A DNA stretch of 64,000 bases, taken from the NCBI GenBank assembly GCA_023101725.1, contig JALJCO010010144.1:85749-149748 (forward strand), written 5' to 3'. Below the pieces are notes generated by a model. It had not been told where the DNA came from. It saw nothing but the letters and a program-made list of their open reading frames with translations, and searched no databases. The translations under genes were made by a program, and so were the position numbers. Positions 1 to 12,194 of this stretch are shown in pieces. The first letter of the stretch is position 1. The number at the start of each line of letters is the position of its first letter. The stretch comes from Atherinomorus stipes (lineage: Eukaryota > Chordata > Actinopteri > Atheriniformes > Atherinidae).

Positions 1-1640
1 GTGTTAGCAGTTTTAGAAGCTTCTGTAATGTTGCATTTATTTACACTTCTTACTTATATTTTGTTGCATAAATAAGTCGTACACGTAGTATTGGTTTATA
101 GATGTAGGGGGAAGCTGCTGTAGTATAATTCAAATTTTTCATGTCGTATATGTGAACTACACCGCCAGCTGTGCCAACAACGGCTAATAACAATAGCCTT
201 AGCAAACACGTTGTTTTGCTAGGTAGCTAACTGGTTTTCCGACCAGTGTACTGGAACGCAAGTTGGTCGGGTGTGATGTCACCCCCCAGTTCCCACTTCC
301 CAGTTCCGAGGAAGATGGAACGCAGCATTGGACGCATAGAAAAACTAATATTTATCACCAAATTAGTTTCTATAGTAGCGATGGGAACATGTTTAGCTTA
401 TAAATGCCATTATTTGACTTTTGGAACGTTTAAAAAGCATGATACAGCTCCTTTAAGCCTCTTAAGGGCACAGACTGGCCAATGTCAATTAATGGCCTGT
501 AAATATTATCTAAAAATTAAAAGTTGCATTTTTTTTGTCATTACTGACTTCTGGCCTAACCATCAATACCAAAAAATCAATGAGTTTTAAAATTTTAACC
601 CTTTAGTTCCAGTTTGAACATACAATGTTTTGACTGCCTAAAACTGAAAAGTGGGTTAAAATAAATAAAAAATAGCCTGTAGGTGCAGGGCATTATTAGG
701 TGTACAGAGCATTAGATTATAGCAACCACGATTAAAAAAGCTCAAAGAGAAGTTGTTTCAAGATAAAATGCAAAAAAAAATGTGGGAAAAATCCAATTTG
801 AACTGGAATGACAGTCTTTTGCAGGGAATTTAGTTCCCTCTCTGTAATGCACTGACCTAAAAATAATAAGCATGTGATCTGACTGATCAAAATGCGTGAA
901 AAAAAATCCCAAATAAAACAAAAAAACAAAACAAACAAACAAAAAACCCACCAAAATTACAAATTTGAGACCCTTTCATGCTCAGTTAACCTCACATGAA
1001 AGAAGAAAAAAGATATTTTTTGAAGGACACTGATTTGCTGAAATAAAATTGAAGTCTATGGTTTCATCACTAAGATAAAAAGCGGGGCCCCTTTTGAGTA
1101 AATGATCTTATGTCATGGAAAACAGTTCAAACTACATCATTGAAGTGTAGAGCAAGTGTGTGAGGCAAAAAAAAAATTATCCTAAAAATTTATTCTGAAA
1201 TGGCATTTGATTATAGAAAGGTCCTTTTCAATGCAAGTCAGTGTGGCACGGATTGGCACTAAGGAGGAAATGAGGTGTGTTTGTTTTAGAGACCTTAGAA
1301 AAAGAGTTAGACAACCCATCTTTTAGAATATCGTGAGTCAAGCCAAAATACACACCTTGACCAAGTTTTATGCTGTTTGCATTAGTAGAAAAAAAAAAAG
1401 TAACAACATAAAAGGTCATTCACTCCCCCTCAGGAAGCTTAGGGAGCTATGAGGGTTAAGAATCTCTCAGATCATTTATTAATGAGGTATATGGTTGGGT
1501 TTTTATGAATGTGAACCACTTGAACTTTTAGTTAAGAATAAAAAAATTAAGATGTGAACCAAGGACTTCATAGCAAATGTTCTGCTGAAACCTTTAAGTA
1601 ACTTCCTCTACATAATGTTTTAAAAGAGAAAGAAGTCTGA
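1..1640. other. AT-rich stretch, no gene seen
   Basis: The stretch is AT-rich with several short A runs. Open frames are short and low in complexity, with no recognisable domain, splice structure or codon bias. A sub-part near 246-590 is open for 114 codons, but its translation resembles nothing I know. Confidence 0.5.
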
Positions 1641-1891
1641 CTCCATGCAAACTAGGGGTGTAAATCAGGGATTCTCAGCCTTTTTCATGATGGGGCCCAA
1701 TTTTTCAGTCCAAACTGGTCCAGGGTCAATTTGATATTTAACACTATATTAGTGTAATGATCTTGTTTTTGGTTTATTTGTTTCATAACTAAACCAAATC
1801 CACCTGACTTTAACCTCCTAAAGACCTGAGCTTTATTTTTTGTGCATTTTTATTTCTTTCATGATATTTATGTATGGGCATAATAACTATA

Positions 1892-3470
1892 TACAGGTAT
1901 TACCCCAAAAATTAGAATATCCTGAAAAAGTTAATGTATTTCTATAATTTAACTTAAAACGTGCATTTTACATATTGTATAGACGAAAAATATGCAAACC
2001 AATATATTTCAAGCTTTTATTTGTTTGAAAGTTGCTGATTAGAACTTGCAGCTTAAGAAAACCTCAAATTCTAAAACTTAAAAACTTAAAATATTGCATT
2101 AAAGCAACCCTTACCAATGTTGCATTGTTACACTATTTTTTTAATAGCATGAAATGCTATGGATGAGGGAATGGAACTCTGAAATACAAGACAGACCCAC
2201 CATTAATAAAAAAACAACAAGAAATGATTCCAATCTTTAAATATTCATTAAAAACTCAAACCAATCCTTGAAGTGAGGTGCACCCCTAAGATTGGCCAAG
2301 GGACCTGCCTGTCAGACCTTTGCTTCTGCATTGGGAGGCAGAGTGAATGGGGTGGTGGGTCTTAGGAGTGAGGCGGGACTGTTTATATCCAAATAATCTT
2401 GCTGTGCTTTCTGAAATGCAGGATCGGTAAAGGTTGCTTTAAATCAATTAAAAAAGCCCCATTAAATACAAAAATATCAGGCCTCCTAAAGTCAAATCTT
2501 GCATCTGTGCTTAGTACTTGGTTTGGGCCCTTTTGCATGAATGACTCCTTAACCCGGCGTGGCATGGATGCTAGCAGCTTGTGGCATATCTCAGGTGTTA
2601 TGGAGACCAACATGCTTCCATCACAGCATTGAGCTCGTCTTTATTGTTTGGTCTCTTCCCGTTTAGCTTTCTCTTGATGATGCCCCACATGTTTTCAATG
2701 GGGTTCAGGTCTGGTGGGTTTGTGGGCCAATCCAGCATGATGATCCATGGTTGTTGAAGCAGGATTTTGTAGTTTTGGCAGTGTGGGCAGGAACCAAGTC
2801 CTGCTGGAAGATGAAGTCTGCATCCTCATACAGCTGGTCCACTGAAGCAAGCATGAAGGTCTCCAAAATGTCCTGGTAGACGGCTGCATTGATGCTGGAC
2901 TTGATGAAGCTCACAGGTCCATTCCTTATGAAGTCCTCCACATTTTTTGAATGACCCTTTCCTGACCATCTTCTCCAGGTTGCTGTCAGCCCTCCGGCTT
3001 CTTCACCGTTTTCTTCCACTTAACTTTCCATTAATGTGCTTTGAGACACTCTGAGAACATCCAGCTTCTTTTCTATCACTTTTTGTGTCTTTCCACCTTG
3101 TGCAGGGAGTCAATGATGGTTTTCTGCACAACTGTCAGATCAGCATCTTCCCCATGATTGTGAATTCTTCTAAACCAAGACAGACACTTTTTTAAAGGCT
3201 CAGGGCACTTATGGAGGTGTTTTGGATTACTGACCTGATTAGAATGTGACACTCTGAGCTACAATACTGGAGCTTTTCACACGATTCTAATTTTTTGAGG
3301 TTTTCTTAAGCTGCAACTTCTAATCAGCAACATCCAAAAAAACAAAAGCTTGAAATATATTGATTCACATATTATTTGTCTAAACAATATGTAAATTGCA
3401 CATTTTAAGTTGAATTACAGAAATACACGAACTCTTTCAGTATATTCTAATTTTTTGGGTAGTACCTGTA
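1892..3470 (-). mobile_element. Tc1/mariner element with ~185-bp terminal inverted repeats
   Basis: The element is flanked by TA on both sides. The ends read CAGGTATTACCCC on the left and the inverse GGGTAGTACCTG on the right. The inverted repeats extend over about 185 bp (1894-2078 and 3284-3468), sharing blocks such as AATATATTTCAAGCTTTT. Its length of about 1.6 kb is normal for this superfamily. A broken minus-strand transposase lies between the repeats. It sits inside the hAT at 1666-6266 and is therefore younger than it. Confidence 0.87.
2383..3019 (-). pseudogene. Tc1/mariner transposase, frameshifted C-terminal half
   Basis: The protein would cut and paste its own element through a DDE/D catalytic triad. 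Minus-strand frames show a second-aspartate block, FQQDLVPAHTAKTT (about 2790-2830). In another frame follow WPTNPPDLNPIENMWGIIK (about 2668-2726), holding the third acidic residue (E of PIEN), and the C-terminal MLVSITPEICHKLLASMPRR (from 2613). At least one frameshift separates these blocks. The N-terminal helix-turn-helix and the first aspartate region were not recognised in an intact frame. It is very probably inactive. Confidence 0.85.
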
Positions 3471-3479
3471 TATAAATTT

Positions 3480-5690
3480 TGTCTTTGTACAATAAGTAGT
3501 TTCTGAGAAATAACACGTCCTCATAAGTGGACAGCAGGTCAATGTTAATAGATAAAACTACAAAGTCATCAGAGTGGAACAATGAGAGAAATTCATGTTT
3601 ACTTCCACAAAATGACCAACACTAAGTGAAAAATGTAACAGAACAATTAAGTTGTGATTGCAGTTAAAGGAAATATCACATTATCACAATATTCAGGCTG
3701 AGAAGCTCAGGAAAGCTGCAAAAATGACAAATGTAATGGAGACATCTCAATATCCAAATGACGAAATCCAGAAGTTCTCAGATTTGACTGATTTATTTCA
3801 CTCAGATCACAAATGAAAATGAACTGATGTATTTCAGCACAAACTCTCTTTAGACTCTTTGATAGAGTAGTTCATACTTTTATGCTTTTGCATGGAGAGA
3901 GAACAATAGTGAGTACTTTTTCCCTCATAATTTGGCTAGTCAGATGTATTATCCTTGTATTTTTCCATTTTTATTGGCTTTGGGATCTGACACACCACTC
4001 AGGATTCACAGCAGAAGCAGAATTTCTTGCTTTGTTTCTAGAAGCTCAGGAAGGTATTTTGCAGATATTGTGCAAACCGTGGCATGAAAGATGTTTTTAT
4101 TCTTATTTTTATTTGTTTTATGGTCTATTTCCTGTTCTGTTCTAACATCATCACTGTTACACCGAAATGACCTGAGACACCATCATGCAGAATTCAAAGA
4201 AATGTACGAGAGTCCTGGTTAAAAACTGTAAATGTTTTGGCGACACAGGAAGCAGCTGCTATATTAATTAGCTGCTAGATTATTAAGAAGTGAATCATAT
4301 TTTGAATTGCCTCCAAAGTTTGGACATTCATTCAGTAGGAACTCATCACCCCATTGACCAAGTCAACACCCCCACCAGCACGCAGCATATAACATGGTCA
4401 CATGATACTCTCATATCGTTCATCTCTGTCGGACCGCTGCTGCAGATCTTCAGATTGTTCAGCATGAACAGATGACGACATCAAACTTGGTTTGTTGTTA
4501 AGTCACCTTTCTGTGCCACCTTTCCATCATCTCTGATGATGCTGATGTACGTCTACCATGCGATTTCACAAATTTACCACTAGGCATCTTTTAGAGGGCC
4601 TTGAAGATCCAGTATAGCTTTACTGAACGTAACTAATATCTAATACTATTGAGAAACTTAGAATTGATGCGCAAAACTACCCAGTCTGTCCTAATATTCC
4701 ACTAGGTGTACTTTCTTTTACTCTGCATATGTGGTGATATATTGTAACGTTCGTCCCAATGTCCTTATACGAGTACATGACATTTAACTTTGTTTTGGAA
4801 AGTACTTGCTGTACACATGTTTGAAATATGCATACCACATGGAGTTATAGACATTACTTTCTTCAATATACCCATTTCAGCACAAACATCACTGATATCT
4901 CTTAGCGTTTTGACTTTTCTTCTGAAAAGTGCACTTGCAGCTTTTCACTGATATGTGCGCCCTCTTGTGGCTTGACAGAGTCGTGCATTGTGATAAATGC
5001 AAGCACTAGGTGGAAGCTAAAAGTGTCCACTTTTAAGGACAACAGATCTAAGTTGTGTGGAATGAAGCATATGGTGGAGGAAGTAAAAATGCAATGTCCT
5101 CGTATGTACACGCAGGGTCTCAGGAGGTGCAGACTGAACGTAGTAAAATGTGGTGTGAGAATAACAATATAAAAATATATTATGAGATGGTCACAAACAC
5201 ATTTATATCACACATATAATTCATGGAATAAAATCAGACTCCTACAAGAACAAATCAGAATTAGTCTATAAACACAAAATCTACAACATTTTACTACAAA
5301 AAGAGGTACAATAGAAAAAAAACTGATGGAAATTGATTTAAAAAAAGAGATAAAATGGTGCAGTAATAGATCACATTGAAAATAAAAAGGCTCAGTTTAA
5401 ATAATCTGTAAAAACCTATCTTTCCAACGAGTGTTAGATGTTTGCTTTCTAGATGAAGCTTGCAGATGCAGGCTTCAGGGCTTCCGTTAGCATTAGCGTT
5501 AATGTTAGTGGTAGCTGATGCTCTAGCCAGACTTCTTAGTTCTGCTTTGTCATCTCCACTTACTAATGCGTATTTAACAAATTGGAATGGATTTTTGCCT
5601 TTTTAGGGGCAATCTGGGACCATTTTTGTCTTTATTATTTAGTTTAAATAATTCTTTACAGTGTTTGCTACAGGCTAGCGGCTAGCTGAG
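3480..5690. other. Interior of the hAT element, no coding content recognised
   Basis: This AT-rich sequence lies between the nested Tc1/mariner and the LINE tail. Open frames reach only about 87 codons and show no transposase motif. It is assigned to the hAT purely by position. Confidence 0.5.
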
Positions 5691-5717
5691 TGTCTTCTTT
5701 CAGGGCCCGGCTACATT

Positions 5718-6075
5718 ATGGGTCTGATCCAGCCCTATACTTCGGTCTGTAGCCTGAGGTCTTCAGGTCAAAACCTGCTTATGGTTCCTCGGACCTGTTT
5801 TAAACCCCGAGGAGACCGGTCCTTTAAAGCAGTGGCGCCCCGTCCCTGGAATGAACTCCCTCTGTCCCTGCGCTCTCTGGACTCTGTGGACACCTTTAAA
5901 AACCAGCAAAAATGTAACTGTTTTTACAGGCCTTTCAAAGCACATAGCTAATCGTTTTATTCATTTATTTATTTAGCTTTACTTGTTTTTACTTGTATTG
6001 TTTATATGTTATCATGTGAAGCACTTTGTGACCCCTGTCTGTGAAAAGTGCTTTACAAATCAAGTTTACTTACTT
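5718..6075 (+). pseudogene. 3' tail of an L2-like LINE
   Basis: The frame 5718-5951 contains VPRTCFKPRGDRSFKAVAPR followed by PWNELPLSLRSLDSVDTFK, a C-terminal signature common to L2-type LINE ORFs in fish. It is followed by an AT-rich 3' region with AAGCACTTTGTGACC and AAAGTGCTTTACAAATCAAG, ending in a short ACTT-type repeat, typical of L2 3' ends. The reverse transcriptase and endonuclease are missing, so this is a severely 5'-truncated copy inside the hAT element. The exact family is uncertain. Confidence 0.75.
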
Positions 6076-6682
6076 CTGCTTGTTTGTTGAACTCTGATAA
6101 ATTACCGCTACCAGGTGGGGGGAGGCTACATTGCAACTCATCCAGTCATAAATAGCAATGAAATTACACGACCCCTGCGGCCAAAATGTGGGAAAGGAAA
6201 GTTTTTTTGCAGCCCTCTAGGTGGCGCTCGAGGCCTGAGCTTCGGCCCCATGGTTGAGAATCACTGGTGTAAATCACTGGTTTGATCACAATACGATATT
6301 ATATCTATACAGTGGATAGGTGATTCAATACCTGCCAATATCTCAAATTCAGTCACGATACTATTTCGATTTGTTTTGGATCCACTGATCAATCTGAAAC
6401 GATATAAAGCAATATTACAAATAATAAATTATTGTTGCTTAACATCACTGTAAGCTTTGCAGTACTATCTCCCTGTGTCACATTTCTCCTCTGCACAGCT
6501 ATAAACATGGATTTTGCTGTGAAAATATTATGTCAGAGGACTTTCAAAATAAAGCCATTTTCAAAATAAAAGTGTGTTTGATATCGATTTTTGGTTGATA
6601 TTGGGTTTTTGGATCGATTTACCATTGATACATCAATCTATATCAATGTATTGTTATAAATCAGTGTATTGCTACACCCCTA

Positions 6683-7160
6683 ATGTAAACCTGAAAGTAC
6701 TACAATACTCAACATGGCATTGCACACGTCAGAATTCCAGGAAACAGGTTTTAATTCCAGTGGTTTAGTTATCAGAGAGCCTGTTAGTGACCTGAACTGA
6801 ACTGAAGTGAATTGAATCATTTCTTCAGGTCATTCTTAGAAGTGAGACCTTGCGTGCGTTACAGGCCAACTTTAATTTAAAACACATCTAAAAGCTCTTG
6901 TATCGTATATGGTCCACATTTGATACTGACAATGCAAAAAATGTGCAGCTATTGGTCAGAAGGGGCTTTCCTGTCACTCCACCTAAAAATAGCAGCCCCA
7001 GCAGTAGATATGACGCAGCAGGAGGCGAACACTTCTGATTTTACTGATAAAAAACATGGGATCACAGCAGCACAACCAATCCAAGTCAAATTCAAATTTA
7101 TCCATGATGCACTTTTCAGACAGAAAAGTAGTGCAAAGTTCCTTACATTGTAAAAACAAC
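6683..7160. other. No feature recognised
   Basis: Ordinary AT-rich sequence lies between the nested hAT locus and the LINE tail. No coding potential was seen. Confidence 0.5.
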
Positions 7161-7164
7161 AAAA

Positions 7165-7465
7165 TGTAGTCAGAAATTCAAAAAAGAATGCTTCACAAGC
7201 TGATGAAGATGATGGAGGACACTTCCCATCCTCTCCACAACACGGTGAAGAATCAACAGAGTGTGTTCAGTGGGAGGCTGCGTCAAGTTCGCTGTAGGAC
7301 GGAGAGATACAGGAATTCATTCCTGCCAGCAACCATCACCCTAAAGAACAAGACTAACTGACTTTTTGTTTATTTAAAAAAAAAAAAAAAAAAAAGTGAG
7401 CTTTTACAATACTGAATTTCCCTTCGGGGATGAATAAAGTATTTTTCATTTCATTTCATTTCATT
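7165..7465 (+). pseudogene. 3' tail of a Rex1-like LINE
   Basis: The conceptual translation includes HPLHNTVKNQQSVFSGRLRQ and then a peptide ending FLPATITLKN, the C-terminus of a CR1/L2-superfamily ORF. It is followed by an A-run, GAATTTCCCTTCGGGGATGAATAAAG, and a (TTTCA)n tail at about 7441-7470. The 3' region matches the 3' end of the minus-strand element at 61346-61530 (shared CTAAAGAACAAGACT and the aatttccctt block), so the two belong to one family. It is 5'-truncated, with only about 60 codons remaining. Confidence 0.8.
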
Positions 7466-7479
7466 TTCAAATACATACA

Positions 7480-7930
7480 GTTGTCCTGAAAATTATTCAT
7501 ACCCTCCAATTTAAAAAAAAGCTAAATTCACAATAGTTATTCAAATTACAAGAAACTAAAGAAACTAATAATACACTGAAATTTCAAAAAATATAATTTA
7601 GTGAAATAAAATATTGCTCTTGAATTGTGGTTGGAAATAATAATTCTAAAAAACAAAAAACAAATAAAACTGACCCAAGAATTTTATAGATAGAATTATA
7701 TAATTTATATTTATAATTACAGTTATATAATAAAATTATAATTGTATTTATGGAATTTTATTATATAGAATTTTAATAGAACGCACATATATACAGTTGT
7801 GCTTGAATGTTTACGTCTCTTCCCATTAAAGATAGAAAAAAATAATCTTTCAGTGAAATAAGTTGAAATTGACAAAAGTAATAATAATTCAAATTCTATA
7901 AAAATCATGACATTGATTTTGAACTGTAGT
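7480..7930. repeat. Decayed Tc1/mariner-like MITE, first of three copies
   Basis: Blocks such as aaagctaaattcacaa, cagttgtgcttgaatgttta and tgacaaaagtaataa recur in diverged form at 12085-13135 and 29300-29660. The ends are compatible with TA-flanked CAGTTGT termini, but boundaries are blurred and no transposase is present. The superfamily is an inference from the end sequence. Confidence 0.45.
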
Positions 7931-8136
7931 ATGAAAGAAATATTAAAAACAAGTGATGTAAGTGTATGCATGTGTATGTATGTACTGTACATATGTGCAT
8001 ATGTATTTTGACATTTTTCTTCCTTTCATTTTACATGTGTACATATATACAGAAAGTTTCTTATGGAAAATTCATGAGACGTTGGAAACATGTTGAGGAC
8101 AAATGAATGCAGTATTGATCGTTGAAAAAAAGGCTT

Positions 8137-8569
8137 AAAAAAAAAGAAACAACTGCAACGAGAAAAAGCTGCAAAAAAAACAACTGCAACAAAAAGCTGC
8201 AAAAACAAAAACTACTGCAACAACGAAATGTTACAAAAACAAAAACAACTGCAACAAAAAAAGCTGCAAAAAATAACTGCAACAAAAAATACTGAATACA
8301 CCAAAACAACTGCAACAGGAAAAAGCAGCAAAAACAGAAACAAGAAAAAGCTGCAAAAAACAAAAACTGCAACCATAAAATGCAGCATAAACGAAAACAA
8401 CTGCAACTTGTTGCAACATTTTCTTGTTGCAGTTGTTTTTTGTTTATGCTGCATTTTATGGTTGCAGTTTTTTGTAGCTTTTTCTAGTTGCTGCTGTTTT
8501 CGTTTATGCAGCATTGTATTTTTGCAGTTGTTTTTGGATTTGATGTGCATTTGCCCCTGTGGGCCACCG
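8137..8569. mobile_element. Foldback element, left end missing
   Basis: The left half repeats AACTGCAACAAAAA-type units and the right half the complementary TTGTTGCAGTTGTTTTT units, giving a long hairpin centred near 8410. The right terminus GGGCCACCG followed by TA matches both ends of the intact relative at 14106-15268. No matching left terminus was found, so this copy is truncated. The strand-symmetric repeats leave several frames open on both strands, and these are not genes. Confidence 0.75.
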
Positions 8570-8573
8570 TATA

Positions 8574-9500
8574 TAGTCTTTTTAATGTGAAATCAGATTA
8601 GATATTAATTAATATTTCCTATTTTAAAGAAAGGGAATTTCATGTTTTTCAGCTGTTACAGATTTTTATGTATAAATATACTGGCATTTCTTCGCGTTTA
8701 GAATATGTCATATTACAGAGTTATTTATCAGTGTTTGTAACATAAAAACTTTAAGTGATTACCTTCAGAAAGTTCAGATAAAAGACGACAGGCTCAGACT
8801 TCCTCCGTCATTCTTCAACAGTAAAGATTTTAAATGTGTTCCCACCTCTCCTTATGTAAGTTTACTAAATAAAAGGTCATTTCTTTGTTTTTCTGTGTTG
8901 TTTTATTACTGTTATCTAATCCATCTTATCAGCTAATGTGTTTTCCAGCAGCGACTGTACTGACCCAGTGGTGGCCCTGCCGCCAGCTCTGAGGCTTTAC
9001 AAGATTTAAACTGGTAATGTAGCTGGTTGGTTGCTCACCCATAGCTGACATCAGAGAAGGATATCACTGATTTGTTACCTTATACTCAGAGTCAAAATGT
9101 GGTCTTGGCAAAGAATGCCAAAACAAACAGCCAAAATACTTCAGTCAAATATTGTTTTCTATCTAAACCAGAGTCTTTCTAAACTGGAGTGTGACTCTAG
9201 AGGTTTCCCTGTGATCATGTGGGTGTTTATGGTTCTGTATATGAAGCAGAACATGCAGGCAGCAGGTTCAGGTCAGACATTTCCATCACACCGGCCTGAG
9301 CCAAGTTTGGAAAATAATCCATCTACTGGGTAGAGACCTAGATCTGCGGATGAGATTGTGGTGGTCTAGTATTCCTGTGAAGAGATGGATTTCTGGATCT
9401 GAGTATGAACGTTTACCTCTGCTTCTGAGGCTGTTAGACTCACAACTGATCATCCACTGCTTCATCTCGCAGTGGAAACTAACATCAGTAAGGATTTGTT
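8574..9500. other. No feature recognised
   Basis: Mixed AT-rich sequence with no open frame of note. A short frame at 9097-9333 has no recognisable domain. Confidence 0.45.
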
Positions 9501-9514
9501 TTATTCCCCTTCGG

Positions 9515-9651
9515 TGTTTGGACCAGAGAGCAAGCTCCGCTGGAAAAGAATGAAGCCCGGAAGATAAATTAAGTAATCGTAATTCTTTCTTAATCCGCTA
9601 GCGGTTCAAAAACAGAGCAAATCGCCATAGACTACCATGTTAAAAAGACCA
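9515..9651 (+). repeat. Head of a dispersed element that carries the 21-bp minisatellite
   Basis: This sequence includes AAGCCCGGAAG at about 9553 and AAACAGAGCAAATCGCCATAG at about 9609. Both have clear inverted counterparts at 49055-49075 and 47990-48035. In both places the 21-bp repeat begins just after this head. The array is therefore part of a dispersed element rather than an isolated local expansion. Its class is unknown and I see no clear terminal repeats or transposase. Confidence 0.6.
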
Positions 9652-11250
9652 ACTTCACAGCAGAAATAAACATGTTTACAGCAGAAATAAACACATTTAA
9701 AGCAGAAATAAACGTGTCAACAGGACAAATAAGCACATTTGAAGCAGAAATAAACACATTTACAGCAGAAACAGACATGTTTACAGCTGAAATGAACATG
9801 TTTACAGAAGAAATGAACACGTTTACAGCAGAAATAAACACATTTACAGATATGAACATGTTTACAGCGGAGACAAACATGTTTACAGCAGAAATAAACA
9901 CATTTAAAGCAGAAATAAACATGTTTACAGGAGAAATATACACGTTTACAGCTGAAATAAACATGTTTACAGGAGAAATGAACACGGTTAAAACAAAAAT
10001 TAACACATTTACAGATATGAACATGTTTACAGCAGAAATAAACACATTTAAAGCAGAAATAAACATGTTTACAGGAGAAATGAACATGTTTACAGCAGAA
10101 AGAGACACGTTTACAGCTGAAATAAATATCTTTACAGGGGAAATGAACACGGTTGAAGTATAATATAAACCCATTTACAGACATGAACATGTTTACAGCA
10201 GAAATAAACATGTTTACAGCAGAAATAAACACATTAAAAGCAGAAAAAAAACATGTTTACAGGAGAAATTAACACGTTTACAGCAGAAACAGACATGTTT
10301 ACGGGAGAAATTAACACGTTTGAAGCAGAAATAAAAACATCTACAGCAGAAACAGACATGTTTACAGCTGAAATAAACATGTTTACAGAAGAAATGAACA
10401 CGTGTGCAGAAACCGACATGTTTACAGCCGAAATAAACATGTTTACAGGAGCAATGAACAGGGTTAAAGCAGAAATAAACATGTTTACAGCAGAAATAAA
10501 CACATTTAAAGCAGAAATAAACATGTTTACAGGAGAAATGAACACGTTTACAGCAGAAAAACATGTTTACAGGAGAAATATTTACAGCAGAAATAAACAT
10601 GTTTACAGCAGAAATAAACACATTTAAAGCAGAAATAAACATGTTTACAGCAGAAATAAACATGTTTAAAGTATAAATAAACATATTTACAGATATAAAC
10701 ATGTTTACAGCAGAAATAAACATGTTCACAGCAGGAATAAACACATTTAGCAGATACAAACACGTTTACAGCAGAAATTGACATGTTTACAGGAGAAATG
10801 AACATGTTAAAAGAAGAAATAAACACATTTACAGCAGAAATAAACATGTTTACAGGAGAAATGAACATGTTAAAAGAAAAAATAAACATGTTTACAGCAG
10901 AAATGAACATGTTTACAGCAAAAACAACACATTTACAGCAGAAATAAACATGTTTACAGCAGAAATGAACACATTTACAGCAGAAATGAACATGCTTACA
11001 ACAATAACAACACATTTACAGCAGAAATAAACATGTTTACAGCAGAAATGAACACATTTACAGCAGAAATAAACATCTTTACAAGAGAAATGAACACGCT
11101 AAAAGAAAAAATAAACACGTTTACAGCAAAAATCAACACATTTAAAGCAGAAATAAACATGTTTACAGCAGAAATAAACATGCTTACAGCAAAAATAAAC
11201 ATTTAAAGCAGAAATAAACATGTTCACAGCAGAGATAAACATGTTTATAA
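9652..11250 (+). repeat. 21-bp minisatellite, ~1.6 kb
   Basis: The unit is close to aaacatgtttacagcagaaat, tandemly repeated roughly 75 times with substitutions (atg/acg, cag/gag) and a few unit-length changes. Because 21 is a multiple of three and the unit lacks stops in several frames, long open frames appear on both strands (for example repeated MFTAEIN on plus and MFISAVN on minus). They have no start context, introns or codon bias, and I treat them as artefacts of the repeat. Confidence 0.92.
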
Positions 11251-11259
11251 ACATGTTTA

Positions 11260-12080
11260 CAACCTGGTTCTAAACATCATTTTAGGTTTAACAGGTCAAG
11301 TTTACCTTCATGTTAACTGTGAGGGGGGTGAATGTTTTTGTAACTTATCAGGTTAGATGTTATTTAATCTTGAAATTACACATAATTAAGGGCGTGTCCT
11401 TTTGATTGACAGGCGGCAGACTGTGTTCTGGTTTTAGCCGTGGAGGCTTATAGTTAGTTATAATAATAGTTATAATAATAATAATAAGTTATTATAATAG
11501 TTAGCTCCCAGGAAGGTCTCAGTCTGTAGCAGAGTTGCACAACGGTGGTTTTTATCTGGTTAACAGCAAGTCTGAGCGTGTCTTACCTTTAAACCGTCTA
11601 TCTTCCTTCCTTCCTGTTCACTTCGGATTAGCTCAGTTAGCATTAGCTTGGTTGTCAATCATTTGCCCCATGACTCGAAGTGGCCTTGTCTTTTCCTATT
11701 TTAGTATTTTCCGGGTGTAACGACACACGAGACACGGCAAGATGGTGACGGTGGGAAACGCCCAACTGGCTTCACTCTCCTCTCTTCAGACATGACCGGA
11801 TTCTACGTTCCTTTTCTTTTTTTAGCTATTGGTTTGGACACAAGTCTGTATTAAATGGATCGATCACATCCCTGGCTGACAGCTGAATGCATAACTCTCA
11901 CCTTTACAGAACCAGGAAGGAGAACATCTTCACTGGTCTGGCTCACTGGAGATCAGATTGAATGTGACTGCTGAACTTAAATGACTTTGATTCTTTTGCC
12001 TTAAACTGTGCAGCAATGCTGAGTAACATATGCTCACTCATACTTATACTTATATAGGCCTACACCCCCCACTCAACCAG
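11260..12080. other. No gene; short TAA-type microsatellite
   Basis: A (TAA/TTA)n-like stretch lies at about 11457-11503. The rest is unremarkable, with one 61-codon frame and no domain. Confidence 0.5.
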
Positions 12081-12194
12081 CAATGCCATTAAAGAAAAGG
12101 CTAAATTCACAACAGTTATTCACATAACACGAAACTGAAAAAGTAATAATACATAAGAATATGCTAACTGCTCATTTACAAAAATAAAATATAG

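Larger units (their letters stand above)
1666..6266. mobile_element. hAT-type element, 4.6 kb, perfect 8-bp TSD
   Basis: The termini are CAGGGATTCTCAGCC on the left and GGTTGAGAATCACTG on the right, a 15-bp imperfect inverted repeat with CAG/CTG ends. Both sides carry the identical 8-bp duplication gtgtaaat (1658-1665 and 6267-6274), which is diagnostic of hAT-type insertion. The interior holds a nested Tc1/mariner (1892-3470) and an L2-like LINE tail (5718-6075). The remainder (3480-5690) has only short open frames and no hAT dimerisation or catalytic motif, so the element looks non-autonomous or decayed. Confidence 0.85.
1653..6682. mobile_element. Outer hAT-like non-autonomous element, split by a second hAT
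   Basis: The left end reads TAGGGGTGTA and the right end is its inverse (TACACCCCTA). Flanking 8-bp sequences are atgcaaac (1645-1652) and atgtaaac (6683-6690), a target duplication with one mismatch, as expected of hAT-type transposition. Once the 4.6-kb insertion at 1666-6266 is removed, the element is about 420 bp, AT-rich, and contains no transposase. Similar TAGGG-type ends occur at 12195 and 42924. It is the oldest layer of this nest. The superfamily call rests on TSD length and end sequence only. Confidence 0.7.

Noticed and set aside
246..590. 114-codon plus-strand frame
   Set aside because: No recognisable domain, AT-rich context, and no splice or promoter support.
8061..8550. Cys/Phe-rich proteins near 8.1-8.5 kb
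   Set aside because: They are translations of the foldback tandem units, open on both strands.
9632..10174. A heptad-repeat protein on the minus strand (and its plus-strand counterpart)
   Set aside because: Both strands are open because of the 21-bp unit; no start context, introns or bias.
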